Source: Euryarchaeota archaeon UBA52 | GTDB taxonomy: Archaea > Thermoplasmatota > Poseidoniia > Poseidoniales > Thalassarchaeaceae | Assembly: GCA_002505455.1 (NCBI GenBank) | Contig: DAVB01000016.1 | Location: 1 to 11,851 of the forward strand | Length of the DNA stretch: 11,851 nt | Direction: 5' to 3' | In this document: positions 5,762 through 11,851 of the stretch, in pieces | How positions within the stretch are numbered: the stretch's first letter is position 1 | Layout of the letters: the number at the start of each line of letters is the position of its first letter | Position numbers and translations under genes: made by a program | The notes under the pieces: model-generated | What the model saw: the letters and a program-made list of their open reading frames with translations, nothing else | Databases searched by the model: none | Told to the model about the DNA's origin: nothing

Positions 5762-6907
5762 ATGCGTCCCAGATACATGCCAGACGTGTCAAAGAGGTTT
5801 GAAGGGTTGGGAGTTGGCTTCGCACCATATCTACAACCTCCCGGACCAGAAATAGTGAGGTGGACAGTTGGAGAGCCTGGTTTTGATACCCCGGAAGAGA
5901 TATTGGCCACCGCCATAGCTGAGTTGAAGGCGGGAAATACCAAGTATACCAGAGGGGCTGGTTCACTAGAACTCTGTAACGCGGTCTCGGATTACCTTTC
6001 AGTGCATCATGACATTCAAGTCACGGCCGAGGACATAGTCGTCACGCCAGGAGCAAAGCAGGCAATGTTGTACTCGTTCCTAATCACGACCATGCCTGGT
6101 GACGAGGCGATCCTCTTGGCCCCGTCTTGGGCATCATACGAGCCTATGCTTCAATTTATTGGTGCGAAACCCGTGCATGTTCCGGTCAAGAAGGACAATT
6201 TTCACCCAGACCTAGACGCCATTAGGAGTGCTGTAACAGACAAAACCAAGATGATTCTGGTCAACTCACCATGCAACCCAACTGGAGCAGTTTTCACTCC
6301 TGATGAGATTCAAGGAATTGTAGACATAGCCGTCGAAAATGACTTGTGGATAGTTTCAGATGAGATCTACTCCCGTATGGTTTGGGTAGATTGGCCTCAC
6401 GTCTCACCTGCTTCACTTCCTGGGGGAAAAGAGAGGACAATAGTGGTGAATGGTTGGTCTAAGTCGTGGGCCATGACTGGAATGAGGTTAGGTTTTCTCA
6501 CAGGACCACCCAACGTTGTCAAGGCCGCAATAAAGAGTCAGGCCAACTCCGCATCACATGTCCCTACATTCATGATGGAAGCTGCGAGGGTCGCGTTGGG
6601 ATGTGATGAGTCTGTTAACGAGTTCAATGAGGAGTACAAGAGAAGGAGGGATATCATGAAGAAAGGGCTCTCCGAGCTCCCGGGTATCAGGGTTGTGGAG
6701 CCTGAGGGGGCCTTCTACATATTTGCGGACATCACGGGAACCGGTATGTCAGATACTGAGTTCGCCGACGGGGCCTTGAAGGCAGGAGTCCAGCTCATCC
6801 CCGCTTCATTGATTACAGGGGGGGAGGGGTTCATACGGGTGTCATATGCAACTAATGAGCAAGCTATACACGAAGGGCTCCACAGATTAAAGTCCTGGCT
6901 GACCTAG
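5762..6907 (+). CDS. aspC: PLP-dependent class I/II aminotransferase, aspartate-aminotransferase type
   Basis: Fold-type I transaminase of about 381 aa, most like archaeal/bacterial AspAT of the I-gamma/I-beta kind, interconverting aspartate and oxaloacetate with 2-oxoglutarate/glutamate. Visible signatures are WTVGEPGFDTPEEI near the N-terminus, Tyr-Thr-Arg-Gly-Ala-Gly-Ser substrate-loop region, Asn172-Pro-Thr-Gly175, Ser-Asp-Glu-Ile-Tyr with the PLP-nitrogen Asp, Ser-Lys234-Ser with the Schiff-base lysine followed by MTGMRLGF, and a C-terminal Gly-Phe-Ile-Arg-Val-Ser with the carboxylate-binding Arg. ATG 5762 (or ATG 5777) is the likely start; longer versions would run across tRNA-Cys. It is first in a plus-strand run with speD (36 nt gap) and the DHS-like gene. 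Exact amino-acid specificity is not certain. Confidence 0.9.
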   Translation: MRPRYMPDVSKRFEGLGVGFAPYLQPPGPEIVRWTVGEPGFDTPEEILATAIAELKAGNTKYTRGAGSLELCNAVSDYLSVHHDIQVTAEDIVVTPGAKQAMLYSFLITTMPGDEAILLAPSWASYEPMLQFIGAKPVHVPVKKDNFHPDLDAIRSAVTDKTKMILVNSPCNPTGAVFTPDEIQGIVDIAVENDLWIVSDEIYSRMVWVDWPHVSPASLPGGKERTIVVNGWSKSWAMTGMRLGFLTGPPNVVKAAIKSQANSASHVPTFMMEAARVALGCDESVNEFNEEYKRRRDIMKKGLSELPGIRVVEPEGAFYIFADITGTGMSDTEFADGALKAGVQLIPASLITGGEGFIRVSYATNEQAIHEGLHRLKSWLT

Positions 6908-6943
6908 TCGAGAGCTTGAAATCACATATCCACACGAGTGAGC

Positions 6944-7318
6944 ATGGCAGACGGACAGTCGCGAGGCAGTCACGTCCTACTTGATTACAGGAATTACTCG
7001 TCCCATGGGGAAAATGACGGGCATTGGATGCTGAATCTGATGCGGGAGAGTGTGATGGAATGCGGAGTCAGGGAGGTGCATTCCCATGTCGAGATCTTCG
7101 ATGGAAGTATCAGTCCACCGGGATTTGCGGCGGTCGTGTTGATTGACGAAAGTCATGTCACAGCCCATTGCTACTCGAAGAGTGGGTTACTCGCGATAGA
7201 CGTTTTCACTTGTGGAGATCATGACCCGGAGGATGTGGCAGGACTGATACACGAGAGATTGATTTCGGATAACGGAAGCTTAATCCTCGAAAGAAGGCAA
7301 AGAATAGATAGATTCTAG
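6944..7318 (+). CDS. speD: S-adenosylmethionine decarboxylase-family proenzyme (SpeD-like, pyruvoyl-dependent)
   Basis: Predicted to make decarboxylated AdoMet, the aminopropyl donor for spermidine. In ATG-6944 numbering, the self-processing Glu69-Ser70 lies in Asp-Glu-Ser-His, the processing His75 is five residues after Ser70, and Cys90 lies in Asp-Val-Phe-Thr-Cys-Gly. These spacings equal Ser63, His68 and Cys83 of Thermotoga maritima AdoMetDC. The N-terminal half differs from classic SpeD: Ser-His-Val-Leu-Leu-Asp-Tyr replaces the usual Arg-His opening, and FDGSISPPGFAA replaces the HKFxPxGVSG stretch near the substrate site. Since some SpeD homologues have become arginine or ornithine decarboxylases, AdoMet specificity is probable but not proven. 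A GTG at 6938 is an alternative start. The stop overlaps the next gene's Shine-Dalgarno, indicating one transcript. Confidence 0.85.
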   Translation: MADGQSRGSHVLLDYRNYSSHGENDGHWMLNLMRESVMECGVREVHSHVEIFDGSISPPGFAAVVLIDESHVTAHCYSKSGLLAIDVFTCGDHDPEDVAGLIHERLISDNGSLILERRQRIDRF

Positions 7319-7324
7319 GGGGAG
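7318..7324 (+). promoter_or_regulatory. Shine-Dalgarno deciding the DHS-like start
   Basis: GGGGGAG begins on the last base of the speD stop codon and ends 4 nt before ATG 7329. This favours ATG 7329 over the TTG at 7326 and suggests coupled translation of the two genes. Confidence 0.6.
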
Positions 7325-7328
7325 TTTG

Positions 7329-8273
7329 ATGAGTGTAAGAGAGTTCATTTCAGAACATTTCCATCACTTCAATGCTGGAGAATTGGCACGATGTGGGAAT
7401 TCTTTGAGTAACTTTCTGGATGAAGGAGGGAGGCTGATGGTTACCCTAGCTGGTGCGATGTCAACAGCACAGATAGGGAGGAGTCTTGGGCCAGCGATTA
7501 AATCTCATAAAGTCCATGCAATCTGTTGTACAGGAGCTAATCTGGAGGAGGAGCTATTCAGTCTCATTTCCAGACCGGAATACGAGGAAGTCCATGAGTG
7601 GAGGGAACTCCGTCCTGAAGATGAGGAAGCGCTTAGAAAACGAGGGATGAACAGGGTTACGGATGTAGCCATACCAGAGGAAGTGTTCAGAGATGTAGAG
7701 CACCAGTTGGCCTCTTTATGGGAGGATGCAGAAGTCGCTGGCGATAGCAGATTTCCGCACGAGTACTTGTATGATATCATCCTTCATGGCGAATTAGATT
7801 TCAACGGAGATGCAAATAAGTCTTGGTTAGTTGCGGCGGCAGATGCCAATATTCCCATCTTCACTCCAGGATGGGAGGACTCAACTCTGGCCAACATACT
7901 TGCGGCTAGAATACTCGACAGGACTGTTAAGGACTCATCAATTATCAAAGGAGGATTGGCGGCTATGCAGGCTCTTGCCGACTGGTATAGGGAGGACGAT
8001 TCTCCCACCGGGATTCTCCAAGTCGGTGGGGGAATTGCAGGGGACTTCGCCATCTCCGTAGTCCCAATGTTAAGGCAGGATGTCGGGATAGACGTCCCAA
8101 GATGGGCTTGGTTTGCTCAGATTTCTGAATCTAAAGCGTCTTACGGGGGATATTCAGGCGCACCCCCGACAGAGAAGATAAGCTGGGATAAGCTAGATGT
8201 GGAAACTCCGAGATTTGTCATTGAGTCGGATGCGACAATCGTTCTGCCACTTCTACTCTCGATGCTGGAATAG
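7329..8273 (+). CDS. Deoxyhypusine synthase-like protein
   Basis: Member of the deoxyhypusine synthase superfamily, 314 aa. Canonical DHS uses spermidine and NAD to place a 4-aminobutyl group on a lysine of aIF5A; relatives make homospermidine. Visible marks are LAGAMSTAQIG near residue 40, TGANLEEELF near 65-75, MNRVTDVAIPEEVF, a Pro-Gly-Trp-Glu-Asp-Ser-Thr segment in place of the canonical cysteine/proline-rich one, GGGIAGDF at the NAD-loop position, and a C-terminal SWDK with the candidate catalytic Lys288, then ESDATIVLPLL. The wording matches the DHS-like family known mostly from bacteria more than canonical archaeal DHS, which has GGGVPKN and SWGK. It may be the sole hypusine enzyme of this organism or a polyamine enzyme. 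It sits 10 nt after speD and overlaps the convergent enolase by 21 bp. Confidence 0.85.
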   Translation: MSVREFISEHFHHFNAGELARCGNSLSNFLDEGGRLMVTLAGAMSTAQIGRSLGPAIKSHKVHAICCTGANLEEELFSLISRPEYEEVHEWRELRPEDEEALRKRGMNRVTDVAIPEEVFRDVEHQLASLWEDAEVAGDSRFPHEYLYDIILHGELDFNGDANKSWLVAAADANIPIFTPGWEDSTLANILAARILDRTVKDSSIIKGGLAAMQALADWYREDDSPTGILQVGGGIAGDFAISVVPMLRQDVGIDVPRWAWFAQISESKASYGGYSGAPPTEKISWDKLDVETPRFVIESDATIVLPLLLSMLE

Positions 8274-9506
8274 CTTTGGGTAGCTACTGCATTTCTCTGA
8301 GATTCTCAACAGCTGGTTATATTTGGACGTCCTGTCGCTTCTAGCTGGTGCTCCAGTCTTAATTTGGCCCGCGTCTGTTCCTACCGCTATGTCCGCAATA
8401 ATGGAGTCAGCAGTTTCACCGGATCTGTGGCTGATTATAGTGCCATATCCGGCGGCTTTTGCCATCGCTATGACGATGAGTGTTTCAGTGACGGTTCCTA
8501 TCTGATTGAGTTTGATGAGGATTGCATTGGATGCACCCATCTCGATTCCTTTGGCAAGGCGATCTGGATTGGTGACATAGAGATCATCTCCGACGACCTG
8601 CACTCTATGGCCTTCCTTTCGGGTGAATTCGACCCAAGAGTCCCAGTCGTCTTCGCCAAATGGATCCTCAATGGAGACAATTGGATAGCTATCAATCCAA
8701 GACGAGTAGAGCTCTCCCAATTCCAGTCCGTCCATTACCTTTCCATCGATGTGGTACCCATCATCATGCAGGAATTCTTGACTAGCCACATCCAAAGCTA
8801 TCGATACTTGCTTTCCTGGTTCATATCCGGCCTCGACAATCGCCTTGACAACGTAGCGGAGGCCATCCTCGTTACAAGGAAGATCTGGAGCGAAGCCCCC
8901 CTCATCTCCAACCCCGCCCAGCAATCCCGCTTGCTTTAGGACTGAACGAAGTGAGTGGTATATCTCAACGCCCGCACGAAGGGATTCAGGATATGATTCA
9001 AATCCATGTGGGACTATCATAAACTCTTGAACATCAACGTTCGAGTTTGCATGGGCTCCGCCATTGAGGATATTCATCAGAGGAACTGGTATTGAGGCCC
9101 CGCCATTTGATAGGTGCCGCCAGATATCGCCGTTTCCGACAGTGGCCCTCAGACAGGCCATGGAGGCTCCCAGCATTGCATTTGCCCCTATTTTTCCTTT
9201 GTTCGGGGTTGAGTCAATGGTCATCATTGCTGTATCCACGACTCCTTGATCACTGGCGTCCAACCCCACCAAAGCATCCGCAATTGGCCCGTTGACATTG
9301 GCGACCGCCGTCTCGACGCCTTTACCTCCCCATCGATCACCACCATCGCGTAGCTCCACAGCCTCGTGACGACCTGTGCTGGCTCCGGAAGGTACCATTG
9401 CTCGGCCTACTGTCCCATCCTCTGTTAGACAATCCACTTCTACGGTAGGGTTACCTCTAGAATCTAGAATCATCCTCCCGAAAATTCTCGAGATGCGTCT
9501 TCCCAT
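8253..9506 (-). CDS. eno: Enolase (phosphopyruvate hydratase)
   Basis: Interconverts 2-phosphoglycerate and phosphoenolpyruvate in glycolysis and gluconeogenesis; cytosolic, Mg-dependent. The 417 aa match the family throughout. Present are the mobile loop Ser40-Gly-Ala-Ser-Thr-Gly, NILNGGAHANSNVDVQEFM with the catalytic-site Glu, GVGDEGGFAP with the general acid/base Glu, metal ligands in ALDVA, SIEDP and VGDDL, catalytic Lys332 (LIKLNQIGT), His360 in ISHRSGET and Lys383 in IKTGAP. No key residue is missing. ATG 9506 places the family N-terminus (RISRIFGRMILDSRGNPT) correctly. Forty-seven nt upstream on the same strand ends the Cys-rich gene, so the two may be cotranscribed. The 3' end overlaps the DHS-like gene by 21 bp. 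Confidence 0.98.
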   Translation of the reverse strand: MGRRISRIFGRMILDSRGNPTVEVDCLTEDGTVGRAMVPSGASTGRHEAVELRDGGDRWGGKGVETAVANVNGPIADALVGLDASDQGVVDTAMMTIDSTPNKGKIGANAMLGASMACLRATVGNGDIWRHLSNGGASIPVPLMNILNGGAHANSNVDVQEFMIVPHGFESYPESLRAGVEIYHSLRSVLKQAGLLGGVGDEGGFAPDLPCNEDGLRYVVKAIVEAGYEPGKQVSIALDVASQEFLHDDGYHIDGKVMDGLELGELYSSWIDSYPIVSIEDPFGEDDWDSWVEFTRKEGHRVQVVGDDLYVTNPDRLAKGIEMGASNAILIKLNQIGTVTETLIVIAMAKAAGYGTIISHRSGETADSIIADIAVGTDAGQIKTGAPARSDRTSKYNQLLRISEKCSSYPKLFQHRE

Positions 9507-9553
9507 GTGGCTTGGAATGGATGATGTCTTCTCAATATTGTCCCTGATTGGGG

Positions 9554-9988
9554 TTACTCATTCAACCAGCTTAGCCAACGGGATACTTTGGTTTGAACTT
9601 CTGGAACCTCCATCTCGGACCTGCAACACGCCTCCCAACAGAGTTGCTCGCCTTTTGGAGATATTGAGAACAGTTCGGCCCTGAATAATACTCCATCGTG
9701 TTCCGAGCAATCGCATCTATTGTCATCCACGAAGCAATGAAGGAGGTGTTTGGGATAGTGATGCATCTTCCCCGACGAGGGGCAGCATAGCATCAGGCTT
9801 CTGTCGAAGAATACCAGTGATTGGCCAGTTTCACTGTCTACCTCATGTCCCACGATCCTGGTTCGGTTGAGAAGGGTCGCTACGTCCACGTTGTACCAAG
9901 CTGCGTATGAGGGAGAGAGGCCGAGCGAGGAGACCTCGTCTAGGTACTCTTGTCTACGAAGAAGGTGAATCGCCTCTTCCCTCGACAC
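9554..9988 (-). CDS. Cys/His-rich protein of unknown function upstream of enolase
   Basis: 144 aa from a GTG at 9988; no ATG occurs before residue 66. The N-terminal half is ordinary and helix-like. From residue 68 onward it carries eight cysteines (68, 69, 85, 92, 94, 117, 121, 122) and five histidines (76, 77, 81, 84, 97) within 55 residues, including a Cys-Asp-Cys and a Cys-Trp-Glu-Ala-Cys-Cys. This spacing suggests zinc or another metal, but it is not a zinc-finger pattern I recognise. There is no membrane segment or signal peptide, so it is probably cytoplasmic. No Shine-Dalgarno precedes the GTG; a TATTCAAA on the minus strand at about 10013-10020 is at the right distance for a leaderless start. 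It is probably in an operon with eno and divergent from the Lrp regulator. Confidence 0.6.
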   Translation of the reverse strand: MSREEAIHLLRRQEYLDEVSSLGLSPSYAAWYNVDVATLLNRTRIVGHEVDSETGQSLVFFDRSLMLCCPSSGKMHHYPKHLLHCFVDDNRCDCSEHDGVLFRAELFSISPKGEQLCWEACCRSEMEVPEVQTKVSRWLSWLNE

Positions 9989-10030
9989 AATAAGTCAAAC
10001 AAGGGGGTCCCATTTGAATACACCCAATAT

Positions 10031-10098
10031 GATAAATTATCTAAATATACGAATATAGGAGTATTTCTAGATTAAATTACCGTTATCAGTAGAATAAC
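10031..10098. promoter_or_regulatory. AT-rich divergent control region with inverted repeats, putative Lrp operator
   Basis: The gap between the Cys-rich gene and the Lrp gene is far more AT-rich than its surroundings. It holds three inverted repeats: GATAA-A-TTATC (10031-10041); CTAAATATAC (10041-10050) against GTATTTCTAG (10061-10070), whose arms match at 8 of 10 positions; and GTTAT (10082-10086) against ATAAC (10094-10098). Archaeal Lrp/AsnC proteins often bind AT-rich palindromes at their own promoters, so autoregulation is a reasonable inference. Confidence 0.4.
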
Positions 10099-10103
10099 TA
10101 CAA

Positions 10104-10110
10104 ATAGTAT
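10104..10110 (+). promoter_or_regulatory. TATA-like box of the Lrp gene
   Basis: ATAGTAT lies about 25 bp upstream of ATG 10132. That is the expected distance for a leaderless transcript, and no Shine-Dalgarno is present. The region is so AT-rich that other assignments are possible. Confidence 0.3.
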
Positions 10111-10131
10111 CTTGATTACGGATAAATCATT

Positions 10132-10551
10132 ATGAAAGTTGATTCTCTTGATAGATCGATCCTTAGCGTGCTCAGAGACTCGGGCAGGGCATCGTTCGTC
10201 GAAATAGCTGAAAGAGTTGGAGTTACAGAGAGAACCATCAGAACTAGGATGAAGAGATTAGAAGGGGACGGAGTCATCAGAGGCTATACCATTAAAGAAA
10301 CTGGAATAGGCCTTACTGCGCTAATTAGGATGAAAGTAGGACCAGGGACAGAGATAGGTTCTCTCGCTGGGGAGTTCGCTAGTTGGGATGGTGTTGAGAG
10401 CGTTTACGAAATTAGTGGAGATGCGGATCTAATTGCTGTTGTGCACGTAGATGATACTGTTGGACTGAGAGAGATGCTGGACAAGATGTGGCTAACGGCG
10501 CCTGCGGAGATAAGTTCCACTCAAACAGAGTTAGTTCTGGAGCATTATTGA
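10132..10551 (+). CDS. Lrp/AsnC-family transcriptional regulator
   Basis: 139 aa with the standard two-domain layout. The N-terminal winged helix-turn-helix covers about residues 4-50 (Leu-Asp-Arg-Ser-Ile-Leu, then VEIAERVGVTERTIRTRMKRLEGDGVI with the recognition helix around VTERTIRTRM). The C-terminal RAM domain covers about 60-139, with the Ser-Gly-Asp-Ala-Asp-Leu-Ile-Ala-Val-Val stretch typical of the effector and oligomer interface. Such proteins form dimers to octamers and bind amino acids or other small effectors. Targets are unknown. The divergent position beside the Cys-rich/eno unit and the palindromes in between suggest it regulates itself and perhaps that unit. Its TGA abuts the convergent gene's stop with no spacer. 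Confidence 0.92.
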   Translation: MKVDSLDRSILSVLRDSGRASFVEIAERVGVTERTIRTRMKRLEGDGVIRGYTIKETGIGLTALIRMKVGPGTEIGSLAGEFASWDGVESVYEISGDADLIAVVHVDDTVGLREMLDKMWLTAPAEISSTQTELVLEHY

Positions 10552-11100
10552 TTACTTTTTCCATTTAACTGAGCACCCAATACTTTCCGTTCGAGGATTG
10601 GAGATTTCCTTGCCAGAGACATAATCGTCGATGGCCTCGGACAGGTCCTGAACGGTTACATGCGAGGGGTCTCTTGGAGAATCGTCCATTCTCCCCCTGT
10701 AAACCACCACACCAGAGGACGATACCAAGTAGAACTCAGGAGTTCTCTCTGCTCCATAGGAGATTGCTACAGTCTGGTCGTCATCATGGAGGTAGGGGTA
10801 TGTCATACCTCTTTGGGCTCTCTTCACCATGTTTTCCCATGAGTCTGACTCATACTTGATTGGATCATTTGAATTAATCCCAACGAAGCCCAAGCCGTTC
10901 TTTCTGGCCTTCTCTGCGATAACTTCTATCCTCCCCTCTGAACCAACTACGTATGGACAATGATTGCAGGTGAACATTATTACTCCTCCCTTGTCACCTA
11001 CTATTTCAGAAAGAGAGACCTGCGAGCCTCCTGAGCTCTCATTGGCGTTCGGGAGGTTGAATTTTGGAGCGGGGTTTCCAGGTTCTACTGATGTGGTCAT
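10552..11100 (-). CDS. Thioredoxin-fold protein, peroxiredoxin-like (CNHCPY type)
   Basis: 182-aa thioredoxin-fold protein of the PRX-like/AhpC-TSA-related group. Typical elements are Pro-Gly-Asn-Pro-Ala-Pro-Lys-Phe-Asn-Leu near the start, the redox motif Cys45-Asn-His-Cys48-Pro-Tyr after a hydrophobic strand, a cis-proline region (Arg-Thr-Pro-Glu-Phe-Tyr-Leu), a strand with Tyr-Arg-Gly-Arg-Met-Asp-Asp, and a conserved tail Gly-Cys176-Ser-Val-Lys-Trp-Lys. The third cysteine in the tail is usual for this group and may take part in the redox cycle (inference). There is no signal peptide, so it is probably a cytoplasmic thiol-disulfide or peroxide-handling enzyme; the substrate is unknown. ATG 11100 has no Shine-Dalgarno. 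It lies 25 nt after the TPR gene, probably in one transcript. Confidence 0.88.
   Translation of the reverse strand: MTTSVEPGNPAPKFNLPNANESSGGSQVSLSEIVGDKGGVIMFTCNHCPYVVGSEGRIEVIAEKARKNGLGFVGINSNDPIKYESDSWENMVKRAQRGMTYPYLHDDDQTVAISYGAERTPEFYLVSSSGVVVYRGRMDDSPRDPSHVTVQDLSEAIDDYVSGKEISNPRTESIGCSVKWKK
10556..10560 (+). terminator. Oligo-T tract after the Lrp gene
   Basis: Five T residues begin 5 nt after the Lrp stop. They lie inside the end of the convergent thioredoxin-like gene. It is a candidate archaeal intrinsic terminator and too short to be sure of. Confidence 0.3.
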
Positions 11101-11125
11101 GGCACTACGCGTGGAAGGAGGTGAT

Positions 11126-11851
11126 TCAATCCTCCGGCCGCAGGACCTCTGCTTTTGAGGGCTCTATTTTCCCCTTGCATTCCTCCAGTCTCCTTCTAGC
11201 TAATCTGTGTTGAGGGTCTATATCCAACACCTTCCTCCAGGCATTGATTGCTTCTTTTGCATCTCCCCTCTCATGCAAAATTGCCGCGATCATCAGTCTA
11301 GCGTCGATATGCTTCCGGTCGTTTCTGGCCGCACTCTCGAAGTCTGATAGTGCTTCCTGCCCCCTCCCAAAGTCGACATAGAGCAGTCCCCTCTGATACC
11401 ATGCATCTGAATTCGTTGGATCTACCCTCAAAGCCGAGTTGAGGGGCCTCTCTGCCTGCTCAGCCTTGTCCATTGCAATTAGACAGGTTCCCAGATGCAC
11501 TAATGCCATTACATGCTCATCCCTGCGATCTAGGATTCTTCTGAGCTCGACCTCAGCCTCTTTCCAATCTCCAAGATTCATCAGGACTTCGGCCCTTCTC
11601 TGGCGGGCAATCAGGAGTGTTGGGGATATTGATATCAGATAGTCAGCATCATCTAATGACGAGTCTAGGTCTCCCTTCAGAAGCGAGGCGGAACACCTAT
11701 TCAATCTAGCCCTAATGTGATTCTGATCTATGTCCAGAACCTTCGAAAAGAGAGTCTGTGCCTCGGTAAGTCTACCTTGCTTGGCAGAGATGAGGCCCCT
11801 GATGAAAGGAACTATCGGATGATCATGCAAGTGGGTTGCCGCTTCCGCAAC
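11126..11851 (-). CDS. TPR-repeat protein, 5' part beyond the window
   Basis: The frame is open to the right edge, so the N-terminus is missing. The visible 241 residues contain six in-register 34-residue tetratricopeptide repeats, starting at the residue pairs His-Pro, His-Ile, Leu-Leu, His-Val, Asn-Ser and His-Ile. They have the usual Gly/Ala at positions 8 and 20, and Asp-Pro at several repeat ends (VDPT, IDPQ). A short charged tail follows. TPR arrays are scaffolds for protein-protein contact; the partner is unknown. A TTG at 11830 could act as a start, but repeat-like sequence (VAEAATH) continues upstream of it, so it is more likely internal. It is followed 25 nt later by the thioredoxin-like gene on the same strand. 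Confidence 0.88.
   Translation of the reverse strand, partial: VAEAATHLHDHPIVPFIRGLISAKQGRLTEAQTLFSKVLDIDQNHIRARLNRCSASLLKGDLDSSLDDADYLISISPTLLIARQRRAEVLMNLGDWKEAEVELRRILDRRDEHVMALVHLGTCLIAMDKAEQAERPLNSALRVDPTNSDAWYQRGLLYVDFGRGQEALSDFESAARNDRKHIDARLMIAAILHERGDAKEAINAWRKVLDIDPQHRLARRRLEECKGKIEPSKAEVLRPED

Noticed and set aside
8364..8939. 191-codon plus-strand open frame
   Set aside because: It lies wholly antisense to enolase, whose every catalytic motif is present; the plus-strand translation looks like nothing known.
11115..11125. Minus-strand ATCACCTCCTT resembling the 3' end of 16S rRNA
   Set aside because: Only about 11 bases match, flanking sequence does not, and it sits at the stop of the TPR gene. 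It is most likely chance.
11117..11135. GGAGG/CCTCC inverted repeat at the TPR stop
   Set aside because: A 5-bp stem with a 9-nt loop and no T tract is too weak to call a terminator or operator.
1..11851. Search for CRISPR arrays, transposons, phage genes or defence systems
   Set aside because: No regularly spaced repeats, transposase, integrase or nuclease/helicase defence cassette is visible; the genes are mostly metabolic housekeeping.

Overview
The window looks like a piece of an archaeal chromosome, most likely a marine planktonic Thermoplasmatota of the Marine Group II/III (Poseidoniales-like) type. This is an inference from protein style and layout; no rRNA or ribosomal protein gene is present to confirm it. 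The supports are: very dense packing, several starts without a Shine-Dalgarno and with TATA-like boxes about 25-30 bp upstream, an archaeal-looking Lrp/AsnC regulator, a compact tRNA-Cys, and an aspartate-type aminotransferase and enolase of the kind found in these archaea. Some genes are of families better known from bacteria (PanD, the deoxyhypusine synthase-like protein).

Left third (1-3550): a secreted or membrane-anchored low-complexity protein runs off the left edge (minus). It is divergent from panD (aspartate 1-decarboxylase, beta-alanine for CoA). panD converges on rlmH (23S rRNA pseudouridine methyltransferase). rlmH is divergent from a two-gene unit of a small charged protein and a multi-pass membrane protein whose start and stop overlap. 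Then come a PduO-type cobalamin adenosyltransferase (plus) and a convergent Nudix hydrolase (minus).

Middle (3637-5691): a DHH/DHHA1 phosphoesterase (plus), a convergent four-helix membrane protein (minus), a divergent GNAT acetyltransferase (plus) sharing a palindromic TATA-like element with it, and tRNA-Cys(GCA) with encoded CCA (minus).

Right half (5762-11851): an aminotransferase, a SpeD-family pyruvoyl decarboxylase and a deoxyhypusine synthase-like protein form a plus-strand run with gaps of 36 and 10 nt. The last two suggest polyamine or hypusine metabolism. Enolase, preceded by a Cys/His-rich unknown protein, lies convergently on the minus strand. An AT-rich divergent region with several inverted repeats precedes an Lrp/AsnC regulator. 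The window ends with a thioredoxin/peroxiredoxin-like protein and a TPR-repeat protein that runs off the right edge (minus).

All five convergent gene pairs overlap or abut. No stretch longer than 300 bases lacks a gene. I saw no CRISPR array, insertion sequence or prophage. Most of the window is housekeeping. The best candidates for something less ordinary are the speD/DHS-like pair, the bacterial-type PanD and the Cys-rich protein beside enolase.
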